From Edaphobacter bradus (GTDB lineage Bacteria > Acidobacteriota > Terriglobia > Terriglobales > Acidobacteriaceae), in assembly GCF_025685645.1 (NCBI RefSeq), contig NZ_JAGSYF010000002.1, forward strand, positions 744,001-808,000: a stretch of DNA of 64,000 nucleotides. The letters are read 5' to 3'. Shown here one piece after another: positions 1 to 6,621 of this stretch (positions are counted from its first letter, which is position 1; each line of letters starts with the position of its first letter). Position numbers and translations under genes: made by a program. Below the pieces are notes generated by a model. The model was not told the DNA's origin and ran no database searches. It saw nothing but the letters and a program-made list of their open reading frames with translations.

Positions 1-270
1 GGTGCGAAGGTTGGCACCGTTCATCAGCAGGGCGTCGAGCTGCACGCGTCCATCGCGGGTAAGGAATGAGCCGCGCCCCGCGTCGAAGGTCTCGTCGTCT
101 TCCATGACGGCGACGGCGGTCTCGACCGCGTCGACGGCGCTCGCTCCCCGCTCGAGGAGGCGGTAGCCGGCGGCGAGGGCGTTGGCGATGCCGGCCTCGT
201 GGGCGGCGATGGCGTCGTCGGGCATGGCCCAGGCTCCGCCGTGGATCAGCAGTGTCGGTTGCGGCTTCAT
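1..270 (-). CDS. Isoaspartyl peptidase / L-asparaginase family, N-terminal part (runs off the window)
   Basis: Reading the complement from the ATG at 270 gives MKPQPTLLIHGGAWAMP, with an AGAGAG ribosome-binding site just upstream. The LIHGGAW motif and the later FDAGRGSFLT and QLDALLMNG segments are the usual N-terminal landmarks of plant-type asparaginases/isoaspartyl dipeptidases, which are N-terminal-nucleophile hydrolases that hydrolyse isoaspartyl peptides and asparagine. Only about 90 residues are inside the window. The autocleavage site and catalytic threonine of the beta subunit lie beyond position 1, so activity cannot be judged. No signal peptide is visible at this start. The gene points away from the methyltransferase unit and is separated from it by a hairpin and a palindromic repeat. 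Confidence 0.85.
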   Translation of the reverse strand, partial: MKPQPTLLIHGGAWAMPDDAIAAHEAGIANALAAGYRLLERGASAVDAVETAVAVMEDDETFDAGRGSFLTRDGRVQLDALLMNGANLRT

Positions 271-442
271 CTCTCTGAGCATTGTATGGAAGCGGGGTCG
301 AGCGATGCCCCCCTCTCCCCCGTTTTTGTGCAAAATCTTGAATCAAATAGGCTTAGGCTTGGACTTGCGGCGTAAAGTATTCCATTAGAAGGGCCTAGGA
401 TTCAAAGTCTTCACAACAAATGGGTTGCGGGTTAAAGAGTGA

Positions 443-462
443 AGCCCCGGCTGGCCGGGGCT
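443..462. terminator. GC-rich hairpin, possible terminator of the methyltransferase unit
   Basis: AGCCCCGG and CCGGGGCT form a perfect 8-bp stem around a CTGG loop. T-rich sequence follows on the plus side (ending CTATTTT), and a weaker CTCTTT follows on the minus side. The leftward methyltransferase and small ORF end upstream on the minus strand, so it may stop that transcript. Neither side has a classical U-run, so the call is moderate. Confidence 0.45.
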
Positions 463-689
463 CTGATCTACTTCTATTTTAGCAACTCGCCGGAACTAGT
501 TTGCCACCTGGAAGTTGCTTTGTTCTATGGACTTAGATGATTTTGGGGCTTGACATGCGATTTTGGCCGGATTTGAGCGATCATCGATAGCTATTCTCTT
601 AGATCTATGAATTTGTGGCGCGTTAGACGGCAGAAAAGCAATAGATCAGTCGCTTCGTCCTTCGGACTTCGCTCCGGCCTTCGGCAGAG

Positions 690-737
690 TGGAACCCACT
701 CATGACGCGAAAAAGCCGCGTCATGAATGGGGCACCC
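690..737. repeat. REP-like palindromic element, copy 1 of 7
   Basis: Imperfect inverted repeat with inner arms CATGACGCG and CGCGTCATG, and outer arms of the family type GGAACCCACT and ATGGGGCACCC. Outer arms are shared with copies near 2.8, 3.0, 17.4, 23.5, 36.8 and 57.9 kb, while the inner stem differs from copy to copy yet stays paired. Lies just downstream of the small ORF that ends at 747. Confidence 0.7.
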
Positions 738-746
738 GGCACCCGG

Positions 747-962
747 CTAGCTCAACCGCCAAGCGTTTTTGTCAAGCAGCTCTCTCTCGATGAATGGCCA
801 ATCGAGTTCGTAGGCCGAAAGTTCGCCCGAGAGGCTAACGAGGGAATCGTCGGTAAACCAACGTTCCTCCCCGTCGTGACGCACAAGGCAGACGTAGCGG
901 CCGCGGATCAGTTTTGCTACTTCGGAGGGTGCGACGAAGATGGTAATGAACAGGTCTTCCAT
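747..962 (-). CDS. Small hypothetical protein downstream of the methyltransferase
   Basis: Encodes about 71 residues starting MEDLFITIFVAPSEVAKLI and ending in NAWRLS. No known family was recognised. The protein is compact and mixed hydrophobic/charged, without a signal peptide or membrane segment. An AGAGGAG sequence lies about 14 bases upstream of this ATG, a rather long spacing. The same frame is open upstream to a GTG at 1013 that overlaps the methyltransferase stop codon as GTGA, which would give 88 residues and translational coupling. Either way it appears co-transcribed with the methyltransferase-nuclease gene, so a role as accessory, specificity or control protein is possible but is inference only. 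Confidence 0.5.
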   Translation of the reverse strand: MEDLFITIFVAPSEVAKLIRGRYVCLVRHDGEERWFTDDSLVSLSGELSAYELDWPFIERELLDKNAWRLS

Positions 963-1009
963 GGGCGTAGGTAATACTCCTCTGCGGGTAGATATGTGAG
1001 TATGCAATC

Positions 1010-2788
1010 TCACTCACCGGGATCACCGGTGAGGTTGAGGGTGAGGTTGGCGGCGACTTCTGGGCGAGAGCGGGGGGCTTTTTTGAAGGTGACCTCGCGG
1101 ACGTGCAGGGGGCGTTCGAGGCGCTGGGTTCCTTCGAGCAGGCCCTTGATGGTTAGGAGTTGGAGGCGGGGGTATTTGGTGCCGTCTGAGGAAGTGTAGA
1201 AGCCGGCTTCAGCGGCGCGCTTGCGCATGGGCTTCGTCGGTTCGGCTAAAGAGATAAACGCGCCGATGTCGGCACTTTCCGCAGCGAGTGTACCCGCTAA
1301 ATCGCGCAACTCGGAGTCTTCTACGCTCTGGCCTCCCTTTACGGAGAAAATGATCTGCTTCGTTTTTCCGGTGTTGTCGTCGTGGAAGTTCTTTCGCCCG
1401 TCTACTCCGCGATCCGCTCCTCTTTTGTCACTGTCCGCCACTCTTGCACCGACTAGTCCTAGAGCCCACGCTTGGAACTGAAACTTGTTCTCAGAGGCGA
1501 GTTGTTGGGCACCGGCGACGTCGGTGGGCTCGCCGATGACTTCGTAGGTCTTGCGGATTTCGGGGGTGAAGGAGTCGTCGAGACGGGTCTTGATGAGGCC
1601 TACTGCGAGATGGGTGATGTCGATGCCGATCCAGCGGCGGTTGAGTTTTTGCGCGACCTGCACGGTGGTTCCGCAACCGCAGAAGGGATCGAGCACTACG
1701 TCGCCTTCTTGAGAGCTGCTGTTTAATATGCGTTCGAGTAAGCCCTCGGGCTTTTGAGTGTCATACCCGAGTTTTTCGGCCTCGTGGCCAAGCCATTTCA
1801 CATCAGCATCAATACTTTCTTCTGTTCCGAAAAGCGTTCCCTCGGTGTATGGCTGGCATGCCCAAATATCTTGATACGGAATCCCTGACCCGAGGTATTG
1901 CTTGTATTTCGGCTGTCCCATCCCATTTCTCGGGATGTAGATCATGCCCGCGTCATTGAGAAAGTCAAGCTTGCGTTGTGTGGTCCACTCTGCCGCTTCC
2001 TCCGGAAGCAGAGGCTTGAGACTTAGAGGAATAGCCCAATGACGACCGACCGTCGTGGGATCGAAGCCGTTCCAGGGTTTACCGCTGTCCTTTGTCCTTA
2101 CTCCTGGTCCTGTCAGCATATTCGTCCGGAATGGGCCGCCCTCATCTTCATTCGTGAACCATTCGCGTACGTAACCGCGAGAGACTGGCCTCACGCCTGG
2201 ACGGAAGTAGGAGGCGTCCGATTTCGCGTAGAAAAGGATCGTGTCGTGGATAGGGCCGAATTGCCTGCTTAGCTTGTTGTGTCCGCTGCTCCGTCTCCAA
2301 ATAATCTCGCTCCGGAAATTTTCGGCTCCGAAGCAGCCATCCAGCAGGAGTTTGAGGTAGTGGCTTGCGGTGGGGTCGCAGTGGAGGTAGATGGAGCCGG
2401 TTTCCTTGAGGACGCGGCGTAGCTCGACGAGGCGCGGCGCCATCATGGCGAGGTAGGCGAGCATGTCGGAGCCCCCGAGGAGGGTTCGGAAGGCTCGCAT
2501 GGCGTCGGCTACGCGACCGCCTTGTTCGATGACCTCTTCGTAGGAGCGGGCCGCTTCTTCGTTCCACTCCCAGGTGTCCTTGAAGGCGGTGATCTGTGAG
2601 GCGGAACGGGTGCCGTCCTTTTCGGCGAAGAGGACGTTGTAGTCCTGGCTTGAGTTGAAGGGCGGGTCGAGGTAGATGAGGTCGACGGATTGGTCGGGGA
2701 TGTATTGGAGGACCTGGAGGTTGTCGCCGTAGTAAAGCTTGTTCTTGGGGTGATTCGCTGTTGGGGGCATCCGGGTTGAGATTAGCAT
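1010..2788 (-). CDS. Site-specific DNA methyltransferase fused to a restriction-endonuclease-like domain
   Basis: About 592 residues. Near the N terminus the motif DLIYLDPPFNSS (catalytic motif IV, DPPF at residues 41-44) is followed, after a long target-recognition region, by VLDPFCGCGTT (SAM-binding motif I, about residue 365). This IV-TRD-I order marks a beta-class amino methyltransferase, as in type III Mod proteins. The region after about residue 430 is extra. It contains KRGADRGVDG, then IIFSVKGG, then a repeat of alternating helices and strands, resembling an Mrr-type PD-(D/E)XK nuclease core (Asp about 462, Lys about 481). The gene may thus carry modification and cleavage in one chain. 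The start is uncertain: ATGs at 2797, 2788 and 2770 are in frame, none with a good ribosome-binding site, and the frame runs open to 3181 through repeat DNA. Confidence 0.85.
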   Translation of the reverse strand: MLISTRMPPTANHPKNKLYYGDNLQVLQYIPDQSVDLIYLDPPFNSSQDYNVLFAEKDGTRSASQITAFKDTWEWNEEAARSYEEVIEQGGRVADAMRAFRTLLGGSDMLAYLAMMAPRLVELRRVLKETGSIYLHCDPTASHYLKLLLDGCFGAENFRSEIIWRRSSGHNKLSRQFGPIHDTILFYAKSDASYFRPGVRPVSRGYVREWFTNEDEGGPFRTNMLTGPGVRTKDSGKPWNGFDPTTVGRHWAIPLSLKPLLPEEAAEWTTQRKLDFLNDAGMIYIPRNGMGQPKYKQYLGSGIPYQDIWACQPYTEGTLFGTEESIDADVKWLGHEAEKLGYDTQKPEGLLERILNSSSQEGDVVLDPFCGCGTTVQVAQKLNRRWIGIDITHLAVGLIKTRLDDSFTPEIRKTYEVIGEPTDVAGAQQLASENKFQFQAWALGLVGARVADSDKRGADRGVDGRKNFHDDNTGKTKQIIFSVKGGQSVEDSELRDLAGTLAAESADIGAFISLAEPTKPMRKRAAEAGFYTSSDGTKYPRLQLLTIKGLLEGTQRLERPLHVREVTFKKAPRSRPEVAANLTLNLTGDPGE

Positions 2789-2803
2789 GGCGGGCATCCG
2801 TGA

Positions 2804-2853
2804 TTCCCACCCTTCGCGATGAAGCTGCGAAGGATGGGGCACCCGAGCGTGGG
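2804..2853. repeat. REP-like palindromic element, copy 2 of 7
   Basis: TTCCCACCCTTCGC pairs with GCGAAGGATGGGGCACCC around a nine-base loop. The outer arms match the family, while the inner stem CCTTCGC/GCGAAGG is private to this copy. Lies immediately upstream of the methyltransferase start. Confidence 0.75.
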
Positions 2854-2890
2854 TGGCCCTCCAGGCGAACAGCAGATTCCTCGGCTTCGC

Positions 2891-2934
2891 TCGGAATGAC
2901 AACCAAAAATGATGGTCGGAATGACAACCAAAAA
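2891..2934. repeat. Two 19-bp direct repeats with a 25-bp period
   Basis: TCGGAATGACAACCAAAAA occurs at 2891-2909 and again, identically, at 2916-2934. The GGAATGACAA core resembles short dispersed sequences seen between acidobacterial genes. Located between two palindromic elements upstream of the methyltransferase gene. Confidence 0.65.
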
Positions 2935-2966
2935 GGTTAGAGGTTTTGTGGCTGGGAGGTGTGGTT

Positions 2967-3013
2967 CTTTCCCACCCATGCCGCGATGAGGCGGCGGCAT
3001 GAATGGGGGCGCC
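2967..3013. repeat. REP-like palindromic element, copy 3 of 7
   Basis: Arms CCCACCCATGCCGC and GCGGCATGAATGGGGG surround a short loop. The outer arms are of the family type. Together with copy 2 it makes a pair of elements in the same orientation about 160 bases apart, between the VOC gene and the methyltransferase. Confidence 0.75.
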
Positions 3014-3029
3014 CGAGCGGGAGTCGCAG

Positions 3030-3404
3030 CTATGGGAACAACAGATTAGAGGGCCGAGCAAACGACAGCTGGTGGCCATCCGGATCGAGCATGTGGAAAT
3101 AGCGCTCTCCCCAGGACGCATCCCGCGGGATTTCAGGATCAAATCCTTTCTCCCGCAGATGTGTCCAGAACTCATCCACATCGGTCACGTGGAAGATCAT
3201 GCGGCCCCACCGCGGCACACTGTCACCTTGCTCGAGGTTCAGAATTGCAGATTCTGAATCGCTCGCTCGCAGTGAGGAGAAACTCGCCTGTTCTCCGCCG
3301 TAAAGCAGCTCCATGCCGAGCACGTTTCGGTAAAACTGCACGGAGGCCTTCATGTTCACAACCCGAAGAGTAATCGCAGAGATCTTCTCAATCGCCAGCG
3401 CCAT
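3030..3404 (-). CDS. VOC (glyoxalase/bleomycin-resistance) superfamily protein
   Basis: 124 residues from MALAIEKISAITLRV. The sequence has two beta-alpha-beta-beta-beta modules typical of the vicinal oxygen chelate fold: MKASVQFYRNVLGMELLYGG in the first half, then RMIFHVTDVDEFWTHL and YFHMLDPDGHQLSFA in the second. VOC proteins are metal-dependent dioxygenases, isomerases or resistance proteins, or just ligand binders, and the exact substrate cannot be read here. Possible metal ligands are His in IFHV and Glu/His near the C terminus. The start was chosen at the ATG that begins the fold; the same frame is open far upstream without any recognisable domain. It is divergent from the FmdB gene at 3540. 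Confidence 0.8.
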   Translation of the reverse strand: MALAIEKISAITLRVVNMKASVQFYRNVLGMELLYGGEQASFSSLRASDSESAILNLEQGDSVPRWGRMIFHVTDVDEFWTHLREKGFDPEIPRDASWGERYFHMLDPDGHQLSFARPSNLLFP

Positions 3405-3539
3405 ACGCCAGCAGTGTACGCGGAATGTACTTTCCCGAGGCAAAGACACCACTTGCGTCGAATCGACCGCTCCATGTTGAACCTGCTCCAGCGGTGGGTC
3501 TAGAATCGCTGAACCATTCAAAGACCGTGGGAGGTTGCT

Positions 3540-3704
3540 ATGCCCCACTATGAGTTCTTCTGCAAAGCCTGCAATAAGACATTCGAAAAGGTTCTGACCC
3601 TCGCAGAGCATGACGCGGAAAAGACCGCCTGCCCGTGCTGCGGAAGTCACGAGGTAGAACAGAGCTGGTCTGCCTTCTCTGCCATCACCTCGAAGAAGAG
3701 CTGA
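3540..3704 (+). CDS. FmdB-family zinc ribbon protein
   Basis: 54 residues beginning MPHYEFFCKACNKTFEK, with a second cysteine pair ACPCCGS. The CxxC...CPxCG layout and the N-terminal MPxYEF sequence are diagnostic of the FmdB putative regulatory zinc ribbon family. Members of this family are small and usually of unknown function; some are linked to regulation of C1 amide metabolism. A GGGAGG ribosome-binding site sits six bases before the ATG. The gene starts a plus-strand run with the Mth938-like gene 24 bases downstream and the aldolase after that, probably one operon. Confidence 0.85.
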   Translation: MPHYEFFCKACNKTFEKVLTLAEHDAEKTACPCCGSHEVEQSWSAFSAITSKKS

Positions 3705-3728
3705 ACACAGCGGCACGAGGAGGCGCCT

Positions 3729-4076
3729 ATGCACTTCAACAAATTCTCCTTTGGCACCCTTCAGATCGATGGCAGCGCATACACGCAGGACGTGGTGATC
3801 GACCGCGGAGAGATCCGCAAACGCAAGAAAGCGCCTTCCAAGCAATTCCGCGATGAGTTTGGGCATACGCCTCTCTCCATCGGGGAAAAGATCCCCTGGA
3901 AATGCGAGCGGCTGGTGATCGGCACCGGAGCGTACGGCAATCTGCCTGTCATGAAGGAAGTGAAGGCTGAAGCGAAACGCCGTCATGTCGAATTGATCAT
4001 CGTCCCGACCAGTGAGGCGCTCGGGCTCATGGAAAAGGATTCCAGGGCAAACGCCATTCTCCACGTGACTTGTTAG
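3729..4076 (+). CDS. Mth938-like domain protein
   Basis: 115 residues. FGTLQIDGSAYTQDVVI at the N terminus, then ERLVIGTGAYGNLPV in the middle and VELIIVPTSEALGLM near the end match the Mth938-like/NDUFAF3 fold family (formerly DUF498). Bacterial members have no settled biochemical role; the mitochondrial relative NDUFAF3 assists complex I assembly. AGGAGG lies five bases before the ATG. It sits between the FmdB zinc ribbon and the class II aldolase with short gaps, suggesting co-transcription. Confidence 0.8.
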   Translation: MHFNKFSFGTLQIDGSAYTQDVVIDRGEIRKRKKAPSKQFRDEFGHTPLSIGEKIPWKCERLVIGTGAYGNLPVMKEVKAEAKRRHVELIIVPTSEALGLMEKDSRANAILHVTC

Positions 4077-4132
4077 GAGATTTGTGCCTGACAGACACGT
4101 GCCGGAGGATAGCTGGCAAAGGAGTGTGATCC

Positions 4133-4999
4133 ATGCAGGACTTACGAAATCTTCTGGAGAAGGCGCAGCAGCGAGGCGTGGCGGTTGGCCACTTCAACAT
4201 CGCCGATTTCGTTCTATTGAAGGCAGTCTTTGCCTCCGCTCGAGAAGTGCAGGTCCCGGTGATTGTTGGCGCCTCTGAGGGTGAGCGCCAATTCATGGGA
4301 GACCGTCAGCTCGCGGCACTTGTGCGAAGCATGCGCGAGGAGTCTGATTTCCCCATCTTCCTCAATGCGGATCACACGCACTCGCTGAAAAAAGCAGAGG
4401 AGGCCGCCAGGGCTGGATTTGATGCCATCGTGTTCGATCTTTCCGCACTTCCCTTTGAGCAGAATGTGCAGCAGACAAAACAGGCGGTCGAGGCGCTCAA
4501 GGCAATCAACCCTTCCATCCTCGTCGAGGGAGAGATTGGCGACATCGGAACCGGCTCTGAGATCAAGGAGGTCGCTCCTGACTTGTCGAAAGGCCTCACC
4601 AGTCCGGAAGAAGCGAGACAGTACGTCGAAGCCACTGGAATCGATATCCTGGCTCCCGCGGTCGGCAACATGCACGGAATGCTCAAAAGTATGGTCAAAG
4701 GACAGACGAAAAAGCGCCTGGACATCGAGCGAATCTCGCAGATCAAGAGTGCCGCCAAGGTTTTCCTGACGCTGCATGGCGGCTCAGGAACCGATGACGA
4801 AGACCTGCGCAAGGCGATCGCCGCCGGAATCAACATCGTCCACATGAATACCGAACTGCGGGTGGCCTGGAGGAGCGGCCTGACAGCAAGCCTTGCAGCT
4901 CACCCGGACGAAGTTGTCCCATACAAGATTCTTCCACCTGTCGTTGCCTCCGTGCAGAATGTAGCCAGCTCGCGGCTGCGGCTCTTCAATGGTCAGTAG
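4133..4999 (+). CDS. Class II fructose-bisphosphate/ketose-bisphosphate aldolase family
   Basis: 288 residues, the usual length for the short class II aldolases. The N terminus (GVAVGHFNIADF) matches the family GAFNxxN region. Zinc and catalytic landmarks are in place: NADHTHS (about 78-84), VEGEIGDIG (Glu about 132-134), AVGNMHG (His about 181) and LTLHGGSG (His about 215 with the phosphate-binding Gly-Ser-Gly), followed by INIVHMNTELR. The enzyme should cleave or form a ketose-1,6-bisphosphate in the cytosol using zinc. Fructose- versus tagatose-bisphosphate specificity cannot be decided. An AAAGGAGTG ribosome-binding site precedes the ATG. NADHTHS replaces the commoner LDH-like motif, and the asparagine at the NxD position is as in GatY/KbaY-like proteins. 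Confidence 0.85.
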   Translation: MQDLRNLLEKAQQRGVAVGHFNIADFVLLKAVFASAREVQVPVIVGASEGERQFMGDRQLAALVRSMREESDFPIFLNADHTHSLKKAEEAARAGFDAIVFDLSALPFEQNVQQTKQAVEALKAINPSILVEGEIGDIGTGSEIKEVAPDLSKGLTSPEEARQYVEATGIDILAPAVGNMHGMLKSMVKGQTKKRLDIERISQIKSAAKVFLTLHGGSGTDDEDLRKAIAAGINIVHMNTELRVAWRSGLTASLAAHPDEVVPYKILPPVVASVQNVASSRLRLFNGQ

Positions 5000-5064
5000 A
5001 TGAGTTGATCGCTCACACCATTGCTGATTGACGAGCCTGCGTAACCTCTGCGAGACTCCCGCGT

Positions 5065-5760
5065 ATGCGTTATAGCGGGAAGGTGGAATACGCCCGGGCG
5101 CGGAAGATGCGAGAGGCGAATACGCGTCTGTACCGGCTGGCGCACTGGCCCATATGGATCTGGGTGTTTTTTCTGGCGCCGGGACCGCTGACCTTCACTC
5201 TGTTTGCGCATGGATTTGGGTGGGGCAATCTGGCGTGGCTGATGGCAGTGGTGGCCGGGACGGGAGTGGCGGGTCTGCGCGAGCGGTTGCCGGGTGTCGA
5301 GCCACGACCGTATATCCTGCGCTTTGACGAGGACAAGCCCAACCCGCTCTATCGGCGCGTGTGCTACACGTTCGCGTGGAACGCGGTCATCAGCTTTGGA
5401 CTGCTGAACCTGTGCGGGCTGATAATCGCGGCGGCGACCGGCGTCTGGTACATGAAGCAGATCTACGGCTATGGCTACCTGCCGTTGTGCGGAGTGATTT
5501 TGCTGCTCGGCGCCGCGGGCAGGTTGCCGCGCGTTGGCCTCTCGACCGGTGGTGAGGGCACGGACCGGAGGTGCTTCTACGGTTCGGTGTGGGCTGTGAC
5601 CGTGGCGCAGACGCTGCTACTGGGGGTGTGGAAGGCGCTGCCGCAGATGGGGACCCTGGTGAAGCTCGGTGTCTATGTGGGTGCGCTGCTTCTGATGGGG
5701 CTGGCGGCGTATCGCGGCGTGCTGCCGCGGACCCGGCCTATTGTGATGGTCGCGGACTGA
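5065..5760 (+). CDS. Hypothetical multi-pass membrane protein
   Basis: 231 residues, no family recognised. A short basic N terminus (RARKMREANTRLYR) is followed by hydrophobic helices around WPIWIWVFFLAPGPL, LAWLMAVVAGTGVAG, NAVISFGLLNLCGLIIAAA, YLPLCGVILLLGAAG, WAVTVAQTLLLGVW and LGVYVGALLLMGLAA, so about five or six membrane spans. A polar segment (EPRPYILRFDEDKPNPLYRR) lies between the second and third. It stands alone between the aldolase and rpiA on the plus strand. The start is an ATG without a strong ribosome-binding site and could be the ATG at residue 15. Confidence 0.65.
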   Translation: MRYSGKVEYARARKMREANTRLYRLAHWPIWIWVFFLAPGPLTFTLFAHGFGWGNLAWLMAVVAGTGVAGLRERLPGVEPRPYILRFDEDKPNPLYRRVCYTFAWNAVISFGLLNLCGLIIAAATGVWYMKQIYGYGYLPLCGVILLLGAAGRLPRVGLSTGGEGTDRRCFYGSVWAVTVAQTLLLGVWKALPQMGTLVKLGVYVGALLLMGLAAYRGVLPRTRPIVMVAD

Positions 5761-5800
5761 AATATGGGCGACTGCGTTGTTGCCTAAAATAAGGCGAGGG

Positions 5801-6508
5801 ATGGCGATGGCGACACTTGGCAACACTGACAAACAGGCGGCCTTGAAGCTGCGTGCGGCGCAACGCGCTCTGGAGCTGGTCGAATCCGGAATGACGGTTG
5901 GGTTGGGCTCCGGATCGACGGCGACGATTTGGATCAAGCTGCTTGGAGAAAAAGTGCGCGACCATGGCCTGAAGATTCGGGCGATCGCAAGCTCGGAAGA
6001 CAGCGAGCGCCTGGGGAAGAGCTATGGAATCCCCTTCGTCAATTTTGATGAGTGCCGTAGCCTCGACCTCACGATCGACGGAGCCGACGAAGTTGCTCCC
6101 GGGCTCGCGCTGATCAAGGGCGGCGGTGGAAAACTTCTGCGTGAAAAGATCGTCGCCAGCGCATCGAAGCGGTTCGTCGTCGTCGCCGACGAGTCGAAAC
6201 AGGTCGAGAAGCTGGGCCGCTTTCCCTTGCCCGTTGAAGTGATTCCCATGGCGACTCCGTTGGTGAGCGACTCGCTTCGAGAGCTAGGCTTCACGCCAAC
6301 GATTCGAGTGAATCGGGATGGGACACGCTACATCACGGACGAAGGGAATCTGATTCTCGACTGCTCCGGCCTGTTGATTGAAGACCCAAGCGGCATCGCG
6401 GCGAAGATCGATTCCATGGTTGGAGTCGTGGAACATGGCCTCTTCCTGGACATGGCCGATCTTGCCCTGATTGCGGGTGAGCAGCAGGTCATCGAGCGTT
6501 CTTCCTGA
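5801..6508 (+). CDS. rpiA: Ribose-5-phosphate isomerase A
   Basis: About 235 residues from MAMATLGNTDKQAALKLRAA. It has the RpiA motifs GMTVGLGSGSTATIWI (phosphate-binding loop), DLTIDGADEVAPGLALIKGGGGKLLREK (catalytic Asp, Glu and Lys region, given here as family landmarks) and FVVVADESKQVEKLG. It interconverts ribose 5-phosphate and ribulose 5-phosphate in the pentose phosphate pathway. Start: two ATGs, 5801 and 5807, follow an AAGGCGAGGG sequence; a further upstream in-frame ATG at 5777 has no family sequence after it. The length agrees with the family's usual 220-235. Confidence 0.93.
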   Translation: MAMATLGNTDKQAALKLRAAQRALELVESGMTVGLGSGSTATIWIKLLGEKVRDHGLKIRAIASSEDSERLGKSYGIPFVNFDECRSLDLTIDGADEVAPGLALIKGGGGKLLREKIVASASKRFVVVADESKQVEKLGRFPLPVEVIPMATPLVSDSLRELGFTPTIRVNRDGTRYITDEGNLILDCSGLLIEDPSGIAAKIDSMVGVVEHGLFLDMADLALIAGEQQVIERSS

Positions 6509-6621
6509 ATGCAATGACTGAGCAACCCGAGAGGGGTTAGGCGGCATTTATCGACCAGGCGGATGATTTTCGGCCTGAGGCAGTCTGCGATGCGGCACAG
6601 CCTCAGCAGGGGAGGCATGCG

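Larger units (their letters stand above)
271..746. other. Intergenic region between the asparaginase start and the small ORF
   Basis: This 476-base stretch has no convincing ORF. It holds a GC-rich hairpin at 443-462 and a dispersed palindromic element at 690-737, both described separately. The rest is AT-richer than the flanking genes and could hold the promoter of the leftward asparaginase gene, but no clear -35/-10 pair stands out. Confidence 0.5.

Noticed and set aside
702..974. Plus-strand ORF of 90 codons opposite the small ORF
   Set aside because: It starts in a palindromic repeat and is the reverse shadow of the more protein-like minus-strand frame.
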